This document shows, piece after piece, positions 62,701 through 64,000 of a stretch of DNA of 64,000 nucleotides. How positions within the stretch are numbered: the stretch's first letter is position 1; every line of letters starts with the position of its first letter. The notes under the pieces are model-generated. The model did not search any database, was not told the DNA's origin, and saw nothing but the letters and a program-made list of their open reading frames with translations. The position numbers and the translations under genes are program-made. Origin of the DNA: Psychroserpens sp. SPM9 (lineage in GTDB: Bacteria > Bacteroidota > Bacteroidia > Flavobacteriales > Flavobacteriaceae); contig NZ_JANZNR010000001.1 in NCBI RefSeq assembly GCF_025153525.1, positions 837,899 to 901,898 on the forward strand. Direction: 5' to 3'.

Positions 62701-64000
62701 TATCGGTTGCAGAATAACTAATAGTTGTCACGCCTAAAGGAAAGACATCACCACTATTAAGACCAGTTCCATCAGTTCGTATCGCTACTAGTTCACCACC
62801 ACAATTATCTGTAATGGAAGGATCTACCCAATTAGGTTGATTATTTCCACAAGTAAGTGTTATATCACTAGGTACATTAACAAATTCTGGATCTATTTGA
62901 TCAACAACTGTAACTGTTGCTACACATGAATCGGTTTGATTTTCAGCATCAGTAACGGTTAATGTGACATCAACTGGCGTACCAATATTAGTACAATCAA
63001 AAGTATCGATATCAATACCATAATCTGTAATTGCAACATCATCAGAGGAACCACCATCAACATCAGTAGCTACTATTGTTGCATTTCCTGTGTTATCTAA
63101 CTGGACTGTTATATTCTGACAAACGGCTACAGGTGGATCTGAAGCTGCAGGATCTGCATCAATATTAATATTATCAAGTGCCATGTCACTGCCCCAAGAC
63201 GATCCGGTAACACCTCTAAATCGAATTAAAACAATTTTATTATCATAGGCAGAAAGGTCAATATTAGTTGCTGATTTCCACGTGTTTTGGCTGTTATCGT
63301 TTAAAATGGTCTCAACATTAAAAGTTAAACCATCATCATCACTAACTTCCAGTGCGATATAGCCCGTTTCAATTGGGTTTTCGGTAGCGCTACCTAAATC
63401 AGCACCATACATATGGTAATCAAAGCTAATTCTTGCATTTTGCCAACCTGTAAAGTCTATACAATCACTTGTTATGATGGCAGATTTTCGTGGGCTACCA
63501 GCTGGAGTTACGTTTGTAGATGCTTCGGTGTATATATACCACGTAGAACCTGATCCTGTTGTTGGACCTGTATTAGCTGAAGGCGTACCTCCACTATCTC
63601 TTGTCCAGTCAATATCATCATCGGTGCTATTGACACCTTGTTTCCATTCGTCTGTAAAGGATGTGTTATTTTCAAAACCTTGTGTATAAGGAAATGTTGA
63701 TATGGTACCATCTAAACACGAATCTAATGTTGTAAATACTTCCGAAGCGGAATAAGCTGACGTAGTAACCGAACATTTGCTTCTGACTTGAACTTCGTAT
63801 TCTGTAAGATTATCTAATCCACTAATTGTATAAGTATTCATGGTAAGATCTAAAACTTCAGTCCATGGTGTTGTTCCTGTTTCTCTATATCTTAAATCAT
63901 AGGTTGCTGAAGGCACAGCATCCCAAGCGACATCGGCCGTTGATGGCGTAATTGCGCTTGCTGCTACATTCGTAGGTACACTTGTTACACATGGAATTTT
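59765..64000 (-). CDS. large T9SS cargo with Fn3, HYR, Cys/Trp repeats, GEVED and sorting domain (5' end outside window)
   Basis: At least 1411 codons; the frame is open to the right edge, and the GTG codon at 63916 is internal. From the N-terminal side come an Fn3 domain (to about 63730), a beta-sandwich like MAM/jelly-roll domains (63120-63700), and two or three HYR-type repeats (62400-63120). Four repeats of about 28 residues follow, built on ATNCWDDYQFN and CEWENQGT (62060-62390), then another Fn3, a GEVED domain (61330-61790), the shared module and a type A sorting domain (59765-60000; IHDIQGRLIKTM ... GVYIVSLK). A secreted, probably adhesive surface protein. The paralogous C-terminal half points to domain duplication with its neighbour. 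Confidence 0.85.
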   Translation of the reverse strand, partial: KIPCVTSVPTNVAASAITPSTADVAWDAVPSATYDLRYRETGTTPWTEVLDLTMNTYTISGLDNLTEYEVQVRSKCSVTTSAYSASEVFTTLDSCLDGTISTFPYTQGFENNTSFTDEWKQGVNSTDDDIDWTRDSGGTPSANTGPTTGSGSTWYIYTEASTNVTPAGSPRKSAIITSDCIDFTGWQNARISFDYHMYGADLGSATENPIETGYIALEVSDDDGLTFNVETILNDNSQNTWKSATNIDLSAYDNKIVLIRFRGVTGSSWGSDMALDNINIDADPAASDPPVAVCQNITVQLDNTGNATIVATDVDGGSSDDVAITDYGIDIDTFDCTNIGTPVDVTLTVTDAENQTDSCVATVTVVDQIDPEFVNVPSDITLTCGNNQPNWVDPSITDNCGGELVAIRTDGTGLNSGDVFPLGVTTISYSATDNNGNTNTASFNITVVADNEDPSAFCQNITVQLDASGNATITAAQINNESSDNCGIASIAASQTTFTCADEGANNVTLTVTDTSGNTDTCTAVVTVTLQDEPATLECWETATYNYTTCEWDLSGTQPTEPTATNCWDDYQFNDTTCEWENQGTEPLEPAATNCWDDYQFDNDDLSPTYCTWVNQGTQPIEPTATNCWDDYQFNNTTCEWENQGIEPTPPTGLSAGSITATGATISWDAMPSFDFDLRYRQLGSPTWIDILDITTNSQALATLTSSTEYEVEVRSKCSATATSGYATAITFITLDDTADYCDSTSTNSTEEYISNVELNTIDNASGAQDYSDFTSISTVLRKGNAYTITITPAWAGTVYNEAYSVWIDYNGDGDFEDSGEQVFTQAPTQNPTVSGSFTIPATASVIKTRMRVSMKWNGIPTSCETFTYGEVEDYTVILVGFGDLIYTSSAWTPYAPSPITNTDNAFVLDGTYNVTDDIQINDMTVCDGAGIVIEKAKSLTVNGALKTADNVVMESDSDEYASLIVSNLVVGTAQYKRHVNATASVGGNDLIAPPVFGESFMDFRAVNPNILSNTANTLFLFGPFDKVTGTYELYTDSETAPLEAGVGYRAASTDASTFTFTGLVKMGDVNSPVVISGPQSPEWNLIGNPYTSYIKLSDFLSANNSKFDTQRSGIYGYDGNATDGWTIWNQAYSDANPNAKITPGQGFLIATATNPEEIVFTPSMRSIGSDDDFILGRESNNTNISHLKLEMSNVSNRYHTDFYFTDNASLGLDHNYDSGLFGTAPGFSIYSHLVEENQGRNYGVQSIGNTNLSDVAIPLGVHVSQGQQVTIRISETTLNESTEVYLEDVLNNTFTLLNTSDYTFTTNTNVTGTGRFFLRFAETTLSTPGSETNTIDIYATTQPKTLYVKGQLLEDTQLAIHDIQGRLIKTMILSDQQTIHRIDVSSISTGVYIVSLKNGIQERTEKVVIK

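Noticed and set aside
63916..64000. Gene start at 63916 for the second T9SS protein
   Set aside because: The codon is GTG inside an Fn3 domain that continues without a stop to the window edge, so the gene is 5'-truncated by the window.

Overview
The window is chromosomal DNA from a member of the Bacteroidota, most likely a flavobacterium (Flavobacteriaceae). The reasons are low GC, promoters with the Bacteroidota -7 box TAnnTTTG, two proteins with type IX secretion (T9SS) type A C-terminal sorting domains, RHS proteins of the DUF6443 type, and a haem-synthesis cluster arranged as in flavobacteria. I see no rRNA, tRNA or CRISPR array. The genus cannot be fixed from the sequence.

Region 1 (1-14820) is a polymorphic-toxin locus. 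On the minus strand it carries a 1126-aa RHS-related secreted protein, a small secreted protein, and a 1221-aa YD-repeat/RHS protein ending in a probable PD-(D/E)XK nuclease toxin domain, followed by a coupled candidate immunity gene and a lipoprotein. The last 1.26 kb of rhs and at least 0.6 kb of the immunity gene occur again, apparently unchanged, at 1-1878 as a direct repeat of 6712-8589. Between the copies lies a module of an XRE repressor, a divergent AAA-type ATPase, a decayed fusion of two tyrosine recombinases, and about 0.75 kb of nested imperfect inverted repeats with no credible gene.

Region 2 (14821-28220) is a compact type II secretion/type IV pilus-like system. One arm (+) holds a response regulator, pseudopilin G, a small prepilin peptidase, GspE ATPase, GspD secretin, a PilM/PilN-like (GspL-like) protein and a PilO/GspM-like protein. 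The other arm (-) converges on it with GspF, three further pseudopilin-like proteins, a GspC/PilP-like protein and a lipoprotein. A secreted 715-aa beta-helix protein lies beyond it. Four promoter regions (RHS operon, response-regulator operon, GspC/lipoprotein operon, beta-helix gene) share one motif: two AAAGCA/TTTAAAG half-sites 21-22 bp apart, with a -7-like box beginning 31 nt past the proximal half-site. This joins the RHS genes, secretion genes and beta-helix gene into one putative regulon, probably controlled by the response regulator. It raises the idea that the RHS and beta-helix proteins are cargo of this system.

Region 3 (28221-54321) is housekeeping. It has a PA0069-type radical SAM protein, an enoyl-CoA hydratase, a histidine kinase, a HemJ-like protein, a VPS10/sortilin-like propeller protein, a MATE transporter and ferrochelatase on the minus strand. 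Then come a large TraB/GumN protein, an AraC regulator divergent from hemA, and hemA-hemCD-hemE-EI24-GNAT-hemF-hemB, followed by a CBS/DUF21 protein, Ogt, a DUF4442 protein, a serine hydrolase and a 3'-5' exonuclease. Together these supply haem synthesis from glutamyl-tRNA to haem except hemL.

Region 4 (54338-64000) has two large T9SS cargo proteins on the minus strand. Their C-terminal halves are paralogous (GEVED domain, shared module, sorting domain). The second gene runs off the right edge.
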